A stretch of 60,794 nucleotides of DNA from Cochliopodium minus (taxonomy: Eukaryota; Discosea; Himatismenida; Cochliopodiidae), in the NCBI GenBank assembly GCA_024220525.1, contig JAMYWO010000110.1, forward strand, positions 51,280 to 112,073, in the 5' to 3' direction. The position numbers and the translations under genes were made by a program. Position 1 is the stretch's first letter; each line of letters begins with the position of its first letter. The notes under the pieces were generated by a model, which worked only from the letters and a program-made list of their open reading frames with translations, searched no databases and was not told where the DNA came from. Below are positions 35,201 through 48,733 of this stretch, piece after piece.

Positions 35201-38200
35201 AACGATGGTTGTACCGATTTAAATCTTTTGGAAGCTGCTCAAAAACTTACAAAGGAGGTAGAAAAGGTATTGGCTTGTGCAAAGCCCGTTTTGGATAACC
35301 CCAAAAACATGAATGCTTTCAGAAACCTTTTGGGTAGCTGTTTAGGAGTTGTCAAAGTAACCAAAGAGTTTGTCAACGAAGGAAAGTGGGCTCCTTTTGA
35401 TGAAGTTGGAATACAAACAAAAGAAGCTCTTTCTGCTGTTATTGAACTTTCTACAGCAACTGGAGAGATCATTCACAAAGTAATATTTCATTTTTTAAAA
35501 TTATTTTCTATTATTTCTTCTTTTTAAAAAGGTTGGTGAAACACAAAAAGTGCAAGTGGGTAATCTCATCAAGTTTATGAATAAGATGACTCCTCTCCTA
35601 GCAAAACAAGTCACTGAATACTCCAAGAACTCAAGAAATTTCGAGAATCTCGACAAAATAGTCACAAATACTCGCCCTTTCATGAAATTTTTAAAGGAAT
35701 TAAACACTAAAACTCAACAAATCATCCCAGCCATCACAGATACTCCAACCAAAAACAAAGTAAATAAAATCAACGAAGACCTTCTTAATTCTATCAGGAA
35801 ATTAGATTTTGCTTTGTCACTTGTCGAAACTCCTATTGCAAAGGATATCCAAAAAGTCTTTCAAAAATTAGAATTGAGTGAAGCCAAATTTAGTTCCGTC
35901 ATCTTGTCTTCTCAAATTGGAACATTAGTACAAGTGGTACCAAGATCAAAATCCATTGAAATTTTGACTGAAGCAATCAAAAGTAACATTTATATTATAA
36001 ATTAAATAAAATTTAAATTATTTTTTTATATAAAAAAGAGGCCCAACCACTTGTTCTTGATGTTCAAAAGAGTGAACCAAACTCTGTCAGCAAATTGATA
36101 GACAATTTAGCTAGCAGTATTATTCAAGTCCAAAATGCTTCAGAAGTAAACTTTTTTTTTCATTTTGAACATTTTTCTAAACAAAATTTTATCAGTCTTT
36201 TGCATCTGCAACAAATAATCCAGAGAAGCAACGTAGAATTATCACTAAAATTTTATTTTTTAATTTGTTTAATTCTTTTTTTTTTTTTAGAAAATATTTT
36301 GATGATTAGTAAACAATTAATACCTGATTTGTCCGACATTATAAACGCTGCAAAATCAAAGGTAGAAAACAATTCCAAGGAGAATGACTTGAATCTTGTT
36401 GAAGCAGTGAACCATCTTAATGACACTTTAAAGAAATTGCTTTCTACTACCCAAAACGAAAAGTCCAACAATGAATGCGATCCTTACTTAGAGAAGATCC
36501 AAAAGAGTATCCAATTAATTAATCCAACTATCCAAAGCCCATCTAAACCATACAGCATCCAAGAATCCAATGAAATAAAAACAAAGCTAGTCAAATCTAT
36601 TGAACAAATTAACGAACTTTGTGATACTGCAATTTTGTATGCAAAGCAAGATCCCAAGGAACTTGTTAAAGTACTTGCAAATACACTTAAGGCAGTTGCT
36701 GGATTCGTTGATTCTGCTAACAAAACCATCCAAATTATTCCTGAGAAAGGTGGGAAAGAAAAGATGGCAAAAGCATGCCAAACATTCTTGACACAAGTCT
36801 ACGGCGTTTCTTCCAATGCAAAAAACGCAGAAAACGAACCTAAAGCTCAATATGAAATGTTGTTAGCTTATGGCTTGATCGAAAAATCTGGAAAGGAAGT
36901 ACTCAAATGTGTTGAAGGTTTTCTTTTTTTAAAAAAAAAATTTAAAAAACTAAATAAGTTTTTTTGAAATAAGATACATCACCAGGACTTCAAGAAATTG
37001 AACAAGCAAGATTATTGATCGAAAAAATTAAAACGATGAATCCATCTGGCAACAAAAAACAAAACTTGATGTCTTTGTTAAATGCATCAAAGATCTTGCA
37101 AAAATCATTGGATGATCTAGTTTTGTCTGTATCCAGAGAACCAGAAAAATTGGGAAGACTCACAATAGATGTTTCAAAGAATCTCGTGGGCTTGATGCAG
37201 GACGTCAAAGACTTTAATGAAGATCTTAACTTTTTTTCGGGAATAGACAAGATAAAGGATGCTGTCTACGAGATCGAAAAGGCGAAAAGCCCACAAGAGT
37301 GTGTTCCTCATGTCAAAGTAATTGCGCAATGTAGTTCAGACATCCTCAAGACAATGAAAAATTATACTTCTTTGGAAAGAGACAGTAACTTGAGAAGAAG
37401 CACCAATAATACTCAATTAATGGTCACCCCTTTGGTCTCCAGTCTTCTTAACACAACAAAAAATTCTACAAATAAAGGTAAAGAAGGGGTCAAGGACATC
37501 TTTAAGTCTGCACACAAGTTGATCGGTGCTATTGACAATTTGATCCAATCTTCCCCTAAAGCACACAATTTGGTTAAAATTGTAAATAATTCTGGTATAC
37601 TCATTCGTGACAGTATCTCTCTTGTGGGAAATATCGCTCAAGTAGTTAAAAAACCAAATGGTATTTATTTAAATCTTAATCTTTATAAAAGATTCTCATT
37701 ATTTTTTTTTTTTGCCTCAAGACATCATTCTATCCACCAAGATCGCAATATCTACAAGAGCGGTACAAGATGATGTTGATGATTTGGTAGAATCTTTTGT
37801 TGATTTGTCTGTTGGAAGAAAAGAAGTAATATTTTTAAAGATAATCTCTTTTTTAATCTTTTTTTTTTTTTCTCAAGGTTGAAAAAGCAATCAAAGCAGT
37901 CAACAACAGCATCAATGAAATAGATTGTTCGATCATTTCTTGCGAACTTGGGTTATTAGATGTTCCAAACGTAATCAATACATTAGAAGCTCAAGAGAAC
38001 ATGATTTCTGCAAACAAAGATCTCTTTGAAAAATTAAACAGTTTAAACAACGAAGGAAAACTTCTAAACGTATTCCAAATTGGACAAGTTGCAGGATTAA
38101 TCGAATCGTGTGTTGCACAAATTGAAAACTCATCAAAAGGTAAAATATGATTGAGTTTTGAAAGATTAATAAAATTTTAAACTTTTTTAGATTTGGCAGT

Positions 38201-40986
38201 TGTAACCTCGGACGAACAAGTCCAAAAAAAGAATTTTGAAAACTCAAAGTCAGTTTGTCAAAGCGTACAAGATGTTTTGAAGATTTCATTGAGTCTATGT
38301 GACAATCCTAACCAAGAATTGGCGACCAATTTGAATGATTCTATACAAAATTCACAAAAGAAAATCAATGAATTCAACGAAAGTTTGAAGACAACCATTC
38401 AAGGTCTCAAAAAATGTGATGAAGCAATAGAAAAGATCAAAAACTTGTTGAAATCAAAGTCTTTGTCACCTGTCCCATTCTCAAACTCTGGAAACTTTGT
38501 ACAATCACGTGATCAAGTGATCGAAAGTGCGAAAAAGTTTGCTCTCATCGTACTAAAGTTGTTTCACAATGCCAAAAAGAACCCAGAACTCATTTCCGAA
38601 CCTGCCTCTGAGCTTCCAGATCCATTGTCTCAATTGTTGAATGATGTATCTTCCGTCCTTGCTACCATTGAAGACACCCAACTCCAAAAGACAATACTTT
38701 CTTTTTGTGTCAACCTTGTTGAAGGTGCTGTTGGAATCATTCAATCTGCTAGGACTTTTGCCCAAGATCCAAGCAAGCAAAACAAGGTTCTTTTAAACTC
38801 AAGTTATAAAAAAATAACAAAGTCTCTTGGATCGGTTGTATCAAATGTAAATTTTCTTTCTATTTTGAAGATTCAAATTTAATTTTTTCAAAGATCAAAA
38901 ATTCATCAATTGGAGAAAAAGAATGCACAGAAGCTTCAAACGATATTGGGTAAATTTTCTAATATGATTTTTTTATAATACAAACAAACAAATTTTTTTT
39001 TAAAAGTCGTACACAAGGAGATCTTGGTAAAGATTTTGTAGTTTCTCTTTATTTCCTATTTTATTAAAATTACTTTTCAAGAATCTACCCTCATCTTTGC
39101 TGAAACCGGTTCACTTAGCTTTGGCATTGAAAGCGACTTGGCCATGATGAAAGAAGAGTTCGACAGCTTGAAAAACGAAATGAAAAAGGGAATCGTCGGT
39201 TTGGTCAACTCCAAAAACCAAAAGGATATGGGAAGTGCTGCGTTGCTTCTTTCTGCTAACATTTCAGATCTCTCTGTAATTTGTAAAACTATTGCATCTA
39301 TCATTGGTGACTATGAAGAACAGAAAAAAATCTTGACAGAAGGTATATCTTTTATTGATAAATGTTTCAAAATATAAAAAAAAATAAATTTGATTCATCT
39401 TTTGTACATTTTTCATTCTTTTTTTTTTTTCTAGCAAAAAAATTGGCTCTCCGTTCTCAACAACTTGTTTTGTCAGTAAAGAATAAACCCAACAACAACA
39501 AGCCAGAAACCCTCAACTTCCTTAAACAGCTCGAGGAGTTGTCCAAGACTCTCGACTTCTCCTGTCAAAAGTTCCTCACCACTGCAAACCTTATCGCAAG
39601 CTCCATAGAAGACATTGACAACGCAATGAACAGTTTTCCAAAACCTAACTTCCCTATTGAAACAGGAGCAACTGCATCCTCCACAGTGGACTGTTTCAAG
39701 TTGATCGCAAAGTGTATCAGTGACTTGATCTACGCAGTGGAAGTAGACTCTGTCTCATTTCTTACCGAAAATCTCAATGTTATTGTCAAATACAACAATC
39801 TTATGTTATCAACTGCAAAAGGTAACACAGATCAAAAATTTTCTTTTAAATTTTATTAAAATTTTAAAAATTAGGATTTCTCTCCACTATCAAAAACCCC
39901 CAAATCGTTAAGGATAACGAAAAGAGTATTTCTACTATTTGCCAATCCCTCATCCAATTCTTGGAAGTTCTCAAGACTATCACCCAAAAGAAGGAGGACT
40001 GGAAGAACGAAGATAAAATTACCCAATCCAACGAAAACGTTGCTGAGAAAATCTCTGCTGCCATCAAAACTCTTTCCAGTATTCCCGGACAAGAAAAACT
40101 TCAGTTGGAAGAAAATTCTTTGGGACAAAGCGTAATCAGCAACCTGAACTCTACTTTGTCCAAAATTCAACAATCAATATCATCTATGGCACCACCAGTA
40201 CAAGGCAACAACGTCTCCAACATTTTGTCACAAGCCTCCAAAACCATCTTGACTTCCACCGAAAGTCTCGTCAACGCTTCCATCCAAACCCAAAAAGAAT
40301 TACTAGAAAAAGCCAAAAACCCTAGATTCAATGTTTTCGCTAAAGGTAAAATATTGTTAATTATTTACCATTATCTTTATTGATCAATTATAAAATTTTT
40401 AATTCTTATTTTCATGAATCTTTTAAATTTTATTGGTGTTAAAGTTTTTTTTAATTTTCTTTTTGAATAAGATCCTGAATGGGCTCAAAGTTTGATTGAA
40501 GCCTCCCAAAACGTCTCTTCAAGCTCCATCGAGCTTGTCGACTCGCTCAACAAAGTTGCCAACGAAACCAACCCCCAGATCCTCGCAGATCTCATCGACG
40601 ACCTCATCTTCAAAGTGAAGAACGCATCCAACGACTCCCAACGCCTCGTCGTAGTCTCCAAATCTAAAACCGATCCCTCATCTGCTTTTGGTAAAAAACT
40701 AGCAAACTCCGGAAAGTCTGTTCACAATGCTACTACCTCTTTACTTAAAGCTGCCAAAGTTTCTTCTCAAAGGTTCAGAGAAGAAGCTCAGATTCTTTCA
40801 TTGAAACCTTTGCCTTTGAATGAAAGGTTGAAGGATACTGAGTCTGAGGTTTATTTGCAACTCGATATTGCCAAGTTGGAAAAGGAGTTGGAGAAGGAGA
40901 AGTCTCTCCAGAAGTTGATGCTCGAAAGAGCCAAAGAATTTGAGAAATCTGAAAATGTAATTCAAAATCTTAGAAGACAGAATTAA
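32273..40986 (+). CDS. talin
   Basis: A long gene of some 20 exons. The head is clear: F0 from the ATG at 32273 (MLNLKIEISGTKNQKIM), then F1 (RPL-like QLKVRLVDGTVKIVMTDVS), F2 (SGKYPCSLDDALMFAAFQAQ near 33140) and F3 PTB-like (YGVALFPIKEQNKKGKLDD near 33380; KTPILQLRKWTPNPNQTITF near 33510), ending in a linker of acidic and Pro residues. The rod (34000-40400) is a long row of Ala/Ser/Leu/Lys helices that repeat the talin pattern. The last exon (40470-40986) has the region corresponding to the I/LWEQ actin-binding bundle, and a final charged helix (KLEKELEKEKSLQKLMLER) like the talin dimerisation helix. Talin links membrane receptors to actin in cell-substrate adhesion. The I/LWEQ module is diverged. 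Confidence 0.93.
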
Positions 40987-41173
40987 AAAAAAAATTTAAT
41001 TTTATATTTTTTTTATTATTTATCTTAATTTTTTTTTTTTTTTTTAATAATGTTTAATTTTTTGAATTCAAATGATCAGATTGAGATAAAATAGTTTAGT
41101 TTTAGTCAAGGATATTCTCTGCTATCCTAGTTGATTTTACTTTTTGCATCTGTCAATATAATTATCTTTATTA

Positions 41174-44100
41174 TTATCTGAGTTGGTAATATCTTTGTTT
41201 TTTGCCAAAGATATAGTTATCAGATTGAGAATTATCCTCAGGATACTTATCAAAATAAATCTCTTTAGGAAAGAAATCGCCCTCGTAAGACTTCAAGCTC
41301 TCCTGCAACCTGACCAAGGTGAAAGGCAAGTTGGAGTGTGTGATGGTGGACAAAAATGAAGAAACGATGCTCTCTTCATTGACAAAAAGGTTCTTGATGA
41401 AATGAAACATAAAGTTGGCACCCTCAGAATCAGTGATGACCTTTTGTGTAGCGATGATGTAATCAACATTCCTATTTCTAGAAAAAGCACGAACAGCATT
41501 GATCTCACCAGTGGAACAAGCATTGAAAACAACACATTTAATATTGCTGTTGTTCTTGGTGTTGGTGAAACTGTAATCGGAATTGTTAGAGGCAAAGATA
41601 TCAAAGAGACTGGAGTAGGAGACGTATTGGTTGGAATCTCTCTTGTTGTCCAACATATAAAATCCATCAGGAGTTGCATGCCCCGCAAAATAGATCATCC
41701 AGTACTTGTTCTTGATGAGCCTCTCCTTAAACTCTTGCAAGGTGAAACAAAAGTCAATCTCTACAAACTTTCTCACACATTCGTTCTCCGAAAACTCTTT
41801 GATCTTGTTGTACTCAAACTCCTGATACCTCAAATGTTCTCTGCCCATGATGCTAGAGTCAATTCGAGAGTTGCAATTCAAATAGAGGATCTTTCTGTTA
41901 AAAGAGCGAAGTTTCTTTTGTTTTCCCTCCAAATTGGCAATGATGTCATCCCAAGCAAAACTGTTTGGAATCACCAAAGAAGCGTCCCATGGAAAGAAAT
42001 GCTTCTTGGGGTAAACTTTGTTGTAAATCTCTTCCAACCACTTCAAATAATTCTCCTCCCTGTTTTTCCACATCTTCTCAATATCAACCACCTTCGACTT
42101 TTCCTTACTCAACTTTTCTTCTCTGTGGTTGGCACCATTGCTTATCAAAATGCCGCAAATCTCTTCCACTTTTCTCTTGGCTTCTTCGTCGTTGGGTTTG
42201 AAATTTCTGCTAAACTTATAAACGTAGAAGATTGGAGAGTGGCCTTTAAAGTTCAACTGTGTCACTGCTGCACCTCTTTCTATCAACAACTTGACCAAAG
42301 ATACTCTGAATTTAGCACAGGCAATATGAAGAGGGGTATTTCCTTTGAGGAACAAAAAAATAATTTATAATAAAGAAGCTTTAATTATTGAAACTTATCA
42401 AAAAAGAAAAATTCAAACTTTTTTTTGAATATTATTTAATAATAAATTTGATTAATAAATTTATTTTAATTTAACTTACCAGACATAGGATCGATAGTAT
42501 TTACGTTGATATCTTCGTAGTTCAAAAGGATTCTTGCAATTTCGAAGAGATCCCTCATCAAAGCAGTCAACAACAAAGACCTGCCGCTCTCGATGGTGCT
42601 GTTTACACCAAAAGTGTTGATGCTCTGGAAGTACTTGAGGTAGTTGGGATCAAGTTGGTTGCAAGCTTTCAAAAGATTGGTTTCTTCCTTGACTCTTTGA
42701 TTAATGACACTAGAAATGTTTCTGTCTTCAAAGAAGAATCTCTGCACTGATTTCTCGAAATAGTAATCGATGGGCCTGCAGATCATCTTCATAGGAAATC
42801 TCGATCCGTTGTATGCTTTTTCAGTTTCGTAAAACGCCCTTTGGAGAGAACATCTTTCCTTGTTCAGTTTATCGAAAAAGCGTTCCAGAAAGAACTTTTT
42901 GTCCTCTTCGGAAATGGAAATCTCGTTGATGATCACAATTTCGGCACATTCATAAAGTTCTTTCGTTACCTTGGTGTCTAAAAGAAGATTGTTGGGAGAA
43001 GTCTTGTACTCTGATCTAGAACTCTTTTCATAGTTTCTACTTGGTTGGTAAGGTTGTTGAAAGAGGATGCAACATGTCAAAAACCCGACTTTGTCAGTGA
43101 TCAAGTCGAACATCATGCTAAAAGAGAGCTGGGTGGTTTGGTTCGTCTTGTTTTCATCTTCTATCACTATTTGGTTGTTGAGGACACTAAGAGAGGCGAT
43201 GAAGAGCCAAGGATGACAAGATTTGTCAATTCTTTCGAGAATATTCATGCTGTCTCTAAAGGAACAACTATAAGGCGAGGCATTGTAAAAAGAGATTGCT
43301 TTTTTGAATGGCATCTCTGAGAACTTCCTGAACAAAGTGACATACTCTATATTTTTGGAAGAAAACTTTCTCTTTTGAAAGTTGCAAAAGTAAGCAGCTC
43401 TCTTGAGAACTTTCTCTGGTCTGAAATTGAGATACACACCCTTTTGAAGAGAATCAGTCTTCTTCTTCTTGTTCAAGTACTCATTATCAATTGAAGAAAA
43501 ATTGTAAGTTTCTGTGATACTAATTCTGTTGTTAATGCTCAGATATTCCAACTTTTTGCAGGATTCGCGGATCGAATGCTCCTCGAATATCAAAGTGGAC
43601 AACATATCGAAAAAGAATGAGAAGGAGATCTTCATTTCAGTGTGATTGGTGATGATTTCCTCTACGACCCAAGGGGGGAAATACTTTGTTTCTTTCTTTG
43701 AACTGGGAATGTACTTCTTGAAGAAATCGATCGCACAAAGGTAGATGCACCCCAAACTTTGGGTTTGTTCTGGCAAAAGTTCATGACAAAAAGCATCTAA
43801 ACTCTTTTCTTTGTTTCCGAAAGTGAAGTACCCTCTATTGTTGACTTCTGAAGAAATGAAAATGATCCAAGGAACCAACTTGTTCTTTTCTTTCTCCCAT
43901 CTCTCAGCCTTGACGATCTCGAAGGTGATGTAGTTCTTTATTTCAGTGCCTTTGATCTTCTCGATAACTTTAGTGATCCACAAGTTGATCAATTTGGACT
44001 TGGTGGAAACTCCATGTGAATCTATGAAGATAACACTTTTGGTGGGTTTATCTTTTCTTGGCGAGTCTTTCTTCAGAAGATTGTAATCTTCAAATATCAC

Positions 44101-47079
44101 ATCAAAAAAATTTTGGAAAGATTTTTCCAACTCTTTATTCTCTTCCTTGATGATCTCTTTGATCTTCTCCAAATAAATTTTCTGATTTTCAGGGAGAAGA
44201 TTGATCATCTTTGCTACTTTGATCTCGTCGAACTGAAGTATCTCCTTGAAGAACTGAATGTCATCCTTCAGATAAAACTCTTTGAAAGAATGAACAAACA
44301 CTTTTGGCTCAATGATAGACATCTCAAGGAAAATGTTTTTGTATTTTGCGGTGAAAAGTTTTTCGAAAACAACCTTGTTGTTCAAGAACTGATCATCATG
44401 TCTCAAAGCTTTCTCCACCAAATTCTTCAAGATCGATTCTTTAACGTTGATATCAACAAAAAATTTCAAGATGTGCTTGTACTTTGAAGGATTCAAGCAA
44501 TCAAGCAAAGAAGAGACCACACCTATTTCTTTTTGAACAATCTTTTGATCCACGAGTACCTCTTTTTGAACAATCTTTTGATCCATAAGTTCCTCTTTTT
44601 GAATAATCTTTTGATCTACAAGTTCCTCTTTTTGCATCTCATCCTCTTGCTCTTCTTTTTTCTTACTCTCAGTAAGGTTTGGATTACACACGACCACTTT
44701 TTTTAAGAGAAAGGAGTTATTTTCTTTATTTGGCTTGAATCCCAACTTCATGAGCTTTGAGATGTTGTTGATGGATTTTATGTGATCCAAAGGCCTGAAC
44801 TCCTCCTCATCAATTTCATTGATCAAAACTCCATAGGAAACAAGATGATTTATCAATTTGATATCTTCTTTGATACAAGCCAGATGTAAACAGTTTTGTC
44901 CTACCGTGTTCTTGAGATTGAAATTGAGGTGTAATTTCTCAAAGGTATACAAGATATCATAGTTCATCTTCTTGTTCCTGAAGAGTTGAAAAAAGATAGG
45001 CTCACCTTTTAAGAATGAGGAAACACTGGCTCCTTTCTTGATCAACTCCAAAAGCAAATTTCTCTTGCAAAATTTCACTGCTTTTAAGAGTAGCTCGAGC
45101 ATTCTTTGACTTGATTTCTTATAGATTTTTTCAATCAAAAGAGAGATGATCTCCTTATTCTTGAATGTTAAGATTTTTGAATGATGGATGATATCATCTA
45201 CTTGCTGGTTGTTATCTTCGATCACACCAATGAAAAACTTGACAATTTCCAATCTTTCATGTTTGCAAGCTTCATAGAAAGAATCCTCCTCGACAGTGCC
45301 CAATTTGAAAGTCTTGTAGGTGTATCTGATTGCTTCAAGGCTGCTCTTTTGAGTAAGATAGTAAATCAAAGACTTTCCAAAAATATCTTTCTCTGTGGGG
45401 TTCTTGTTGAAAGATTCAAAATCCAAGAATTTAGAAGTATAGGGCTCCCAAGAGAAATAAGATTCAGTGTAGTTCTTTTCTTCTATCAAAAATTCTTTGA
45501 TCTCGTTCCTTTCCTCCATGAAGTCAGTAGAAACAACCGGTTCATACTCGAAACTGGTAGAACCGAACAAAGAGTGAATGTCGATCCCTAATTTATCTTT
45601 GATTCTTGCAATCATCGAACTGATCTTCTTGAGCATGGATCTATCAGATCTTTTTATAGCAAAAGACTTTTTTAACTCTAAAAGTTTCCTCACTATTCTC
45701 TTGTCGCTGTAAGTAGAGACTTTGAGGCAATGATCAATCACCGATTCATCTTGCTTCAGATCAAACAAATTAAAGAGCCTGTAATTCGAATCTCTACAGG
45801 CATCAATGAGTATTTGGCAACCAAAGTGTTCCAAATTCTTGATGATTTGCTGAAGTTCTTCCTTGTTCTCTTTGTGTCTGATCTCGTTCAAAAACAAGCA
45901 GACTTCATTTTTTCTTTCAAATATCTCCTTGGTGAACTGTTTTTTAAAGAGAGAGTTGAAGACCTCAAATAGTTTTTTGGGGTCTCCTCTAAGACGGTGG
46001 CACAAAAACAGGTCTACATTCGAAAAAGAGTGTTTCTCTTTGGAGAGCGTTTCTAGTGAATTAAACACCTCATAAGAATAGTAATAATCTAGGACATCCT
46101 CGTGAACAAACGAGTAGTTTTGACCCTTCAACTCCAATACGCCCAAATTTACGAGATGTTGTGCTATTTGCTCTGCAGAAAACTTGACTTTCCAGTGTTG
46201 AACGATTTCCTCAATCTCGTTGGCGAGGATGTTGTTCGTCTTTCCATTCTTGTACATTTTGGAGGAAATCTCTTTGAGCAACCTCCTTGAATACTTGTTC
46301 AACTCAAATTTGGCAGGATCTCCAAAGATGATCTTGAGGATTTTCTTGTACATCTCTCCCATCGTCATCTCTTCATTCGTCTCCAACATCTTGCACATCT
46401 GTGAGAGGTATAACGGGTTTTTGGCTAATACTGAGATATCCGGGTATTGGGATAAGAACTTATATAATTTTTGAGATAGATAAGAAAGATCTTTGAAGTA
46501 ATTGAAAATGAACTTTTCGATGTTTCTCAATCCGATCAGTTTCAGTCTTTTATGCAAAGAAGAAATTTGGGGTATAAGCGTTGAAGTAAAGATGAGAAGA
46601 TTTTCAATCTCTTTGTTGTTGATCTTTTCTATGATATCCTGAGCCTTCTCATGATTAAGTTTGTCAAAATCATCTATTGTAAACAGCACTTTATCTTTCG
46701 AAATCTCTTGAAAATTCATTTCCAAGCTATTATCAATCTCACTCGAATTATATTTCTTTTCAACATATTTGATTATATCAGTTTCCTCACTGTCAATGTA
46801 CTCATTTCCAACAGGGAAGACAATATCATATTCACCCTTCCAAATATTTCCGTTATTGTATGAATTTATGATCGAATTACAAAGTGTCGTCTTCCCAGAT
46901 CCATGCATTCCATTTATAATCAAAATATTCTGAGAAGGAAAATCATCTATCCTTATTTCTTTCTCCACATCCTCCAATTCTCTTACATCAAAATTATTCG
47001 TATCTATTCCATCTAATGATATCATTTTCAAAATTTTCTCATTAATAAAAAGATCTTCTTTCTTATTTTTCCCCATCAT
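41174..47079 (-). CDS. NLR-like protein: NACHT ATPase, ankyrin repeats, CHAT caspase-like protease
   Basis: Two exons (47079-42480 and 42342-41174) join in phase to give 1,922 residues. Residues 50-350 are a NACHT-type ATPase: P-loop GMHGSGKTT (57-65), Walker B VLFTIDDFDK (131-140), then LAKNPLYLSQMCKML, and YSFVHEDVLDYYYSYEVF as the late winged-helix signature. Ankyrin-like repeats occupy about 570-790. Near 840-880 is a perfect tandem 11-residue repeat. Residues of about 1020-1160 look like a CHAT fold that lost its catalytic pair (IIFISSEVNNRGYFTFG, LGCIYLCAIDFF). More ankyrin repeats follow (residues 1500-1570; GNTPLHIACAKF). The C-terminal CHAT domain has intact His (YFAGHATPDG, H1755) and Cys (FNACSTGE, C1809). 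The layout of sensor, ATPase and protease is that of immune or cell-death receptors. No function is shown. Confidence 0.9.
44527..44640. repeat. 33-base tandem repeat in coding sequence
   Basis: About three and a half copies of a 33-base unit encode KEELMDQKIVQ-type 11-residue repeats within the NLR-like gene. The copies differ at a few third positions only, so the array is young or kept uniform. The 11-residue period suits a coiled-coil spacer. Confidence 0.9.
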
Positions 47080-47272
47080 TCCTTAAAATTTATTATTATT
47101 TATCTCAAAAAATGAGAATCTATTTTTTTTTTTTCAGATGATTTTTTCAAATAAAAACCAAAAATTTTCAAAATACTATTGCCCAGCGATGAAATAACAA
47201 TTTCATGAAATTTAATTCTAAAGGCTATAAAAAAAAAAAATCAGTATTTAATTATTCCTTTTCATCAAAAAA

Positions 47273-48700
47273 TTAATTGATGCTTGTGTAAACTTCGCAT
47301 TCTTCTAAATGAGATTGTAATTGAATGGTAGAATCACATGGGAAATCGCAATATGGGCATATAATCAGTTTCATGGAACCAATGAGAGTGGCACGTGACA
47401 TCGAATTCCTCAAATTTCTTTCTTCCACCTCCTTCAAATTTTCCTCTTCTTCCTTTTTCTTCCTAATTTCCATTACCTTTGGTTTTGACAATCCTTTATT
47501 TGAAGAACACAATTAGATTGGAGAAATAATTTCGAATTAATTTTTTACCATGAGCAGCTGTTTAATGTGACATCGAATCATAACAAATCAAAATTAAATT
47601 ATCCTAAAATTTAAAATTTTTTCTTACATGCCCAATGATTCTCCATCTTCATTTGGGGAATAATTGCACCACAAATTTCACAAGTCTTCGACAAAGAAGA
47701 ACATTTGTTCTCGTGTTCGTTCTTGGATTTGAAGACAATATGGAGATTACACCTAGGATTTGAATATAAAGAAAAAATTAGTTTTTAATGTTATGATATT
47801 CTTTTTATTCTCAAATTCTATAAACTAAATTTTTATCCATTTTTTTTTTTATTGTATAAAATTAAATAAAAATATTTTACCATTTGCAAGGTACTTTTCT
47901 GAGAACACAATCAAACTTTTGATGAACTATCAGATCTTCTAATTGGTATTCTTGCTCACATTTGCACTTCATGTCTGTGTGATAAATGTCTTTGTGTTTT
48001 TCTAGCTCGTCAAATGGCATGCCGGGAAAGTTCTCGCATAGATCGCAATGGAAATGTTCATTCTGTTATAAATATAAGAAATTAAATGAATTATTTCATG
48101 AAAATAATTAATTTTTATTATTTATTTTTTTAATATTTATGAAAAATTTAATGTTATGAAATTTTATTTTTTTACTTTTTCGGTGACAAGTTTGCCTGAA
48201 AAAATATTAAATTAATGTTATAAAAAAAGAGATTTAAGAATTTTTACACTTAGGACAATGCCAATGATCATCTTTGAATTGTAACTTTAAAATAAAAAAT
48301 TATTAGTTGAGATTTAGTAGATATTTAAAAAAAAAAACAGAAACATCAAGTAAGGCCGGTTTAATTTACCTTCAAAATGATTCCGCAATCGCTACAACGC
48401 CAACTGTTTCTAGAACAAAAAACTTCGTGTCTGCTGAAAGAAAATTCAGGGACCCAATGTCTGCAAGTAGGACCTACATTAAGCAAAAAAAAAATGAAAA
48501 AAGAAAAAAGAAAAAAAAAAATACATTTGAGATTGTTTGGCTTCTCTTCCTCCTCTTCTTCTTTCTCTTCCTTTTCGGTAGGTTTGACCATGATGACTTC
48601 TGATACGTCCAACAACGAGAAAGTGATCTCAAACTCCGAGGATTTTTTGTAGCCTCTGACACTGACATAGTAAGTCACATCTTAAAAAAAATGAAAAAAT

Positions 48701-48733
<33 letters not shown>

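Noticed and set aside
41402-42370. A 322-codon plus-strand frame at 41402-42370
   Set aside because: It is the antisense of the CHAT exon, whose minus-strand product has clear catalytic motifs. The plus frame matches no family.
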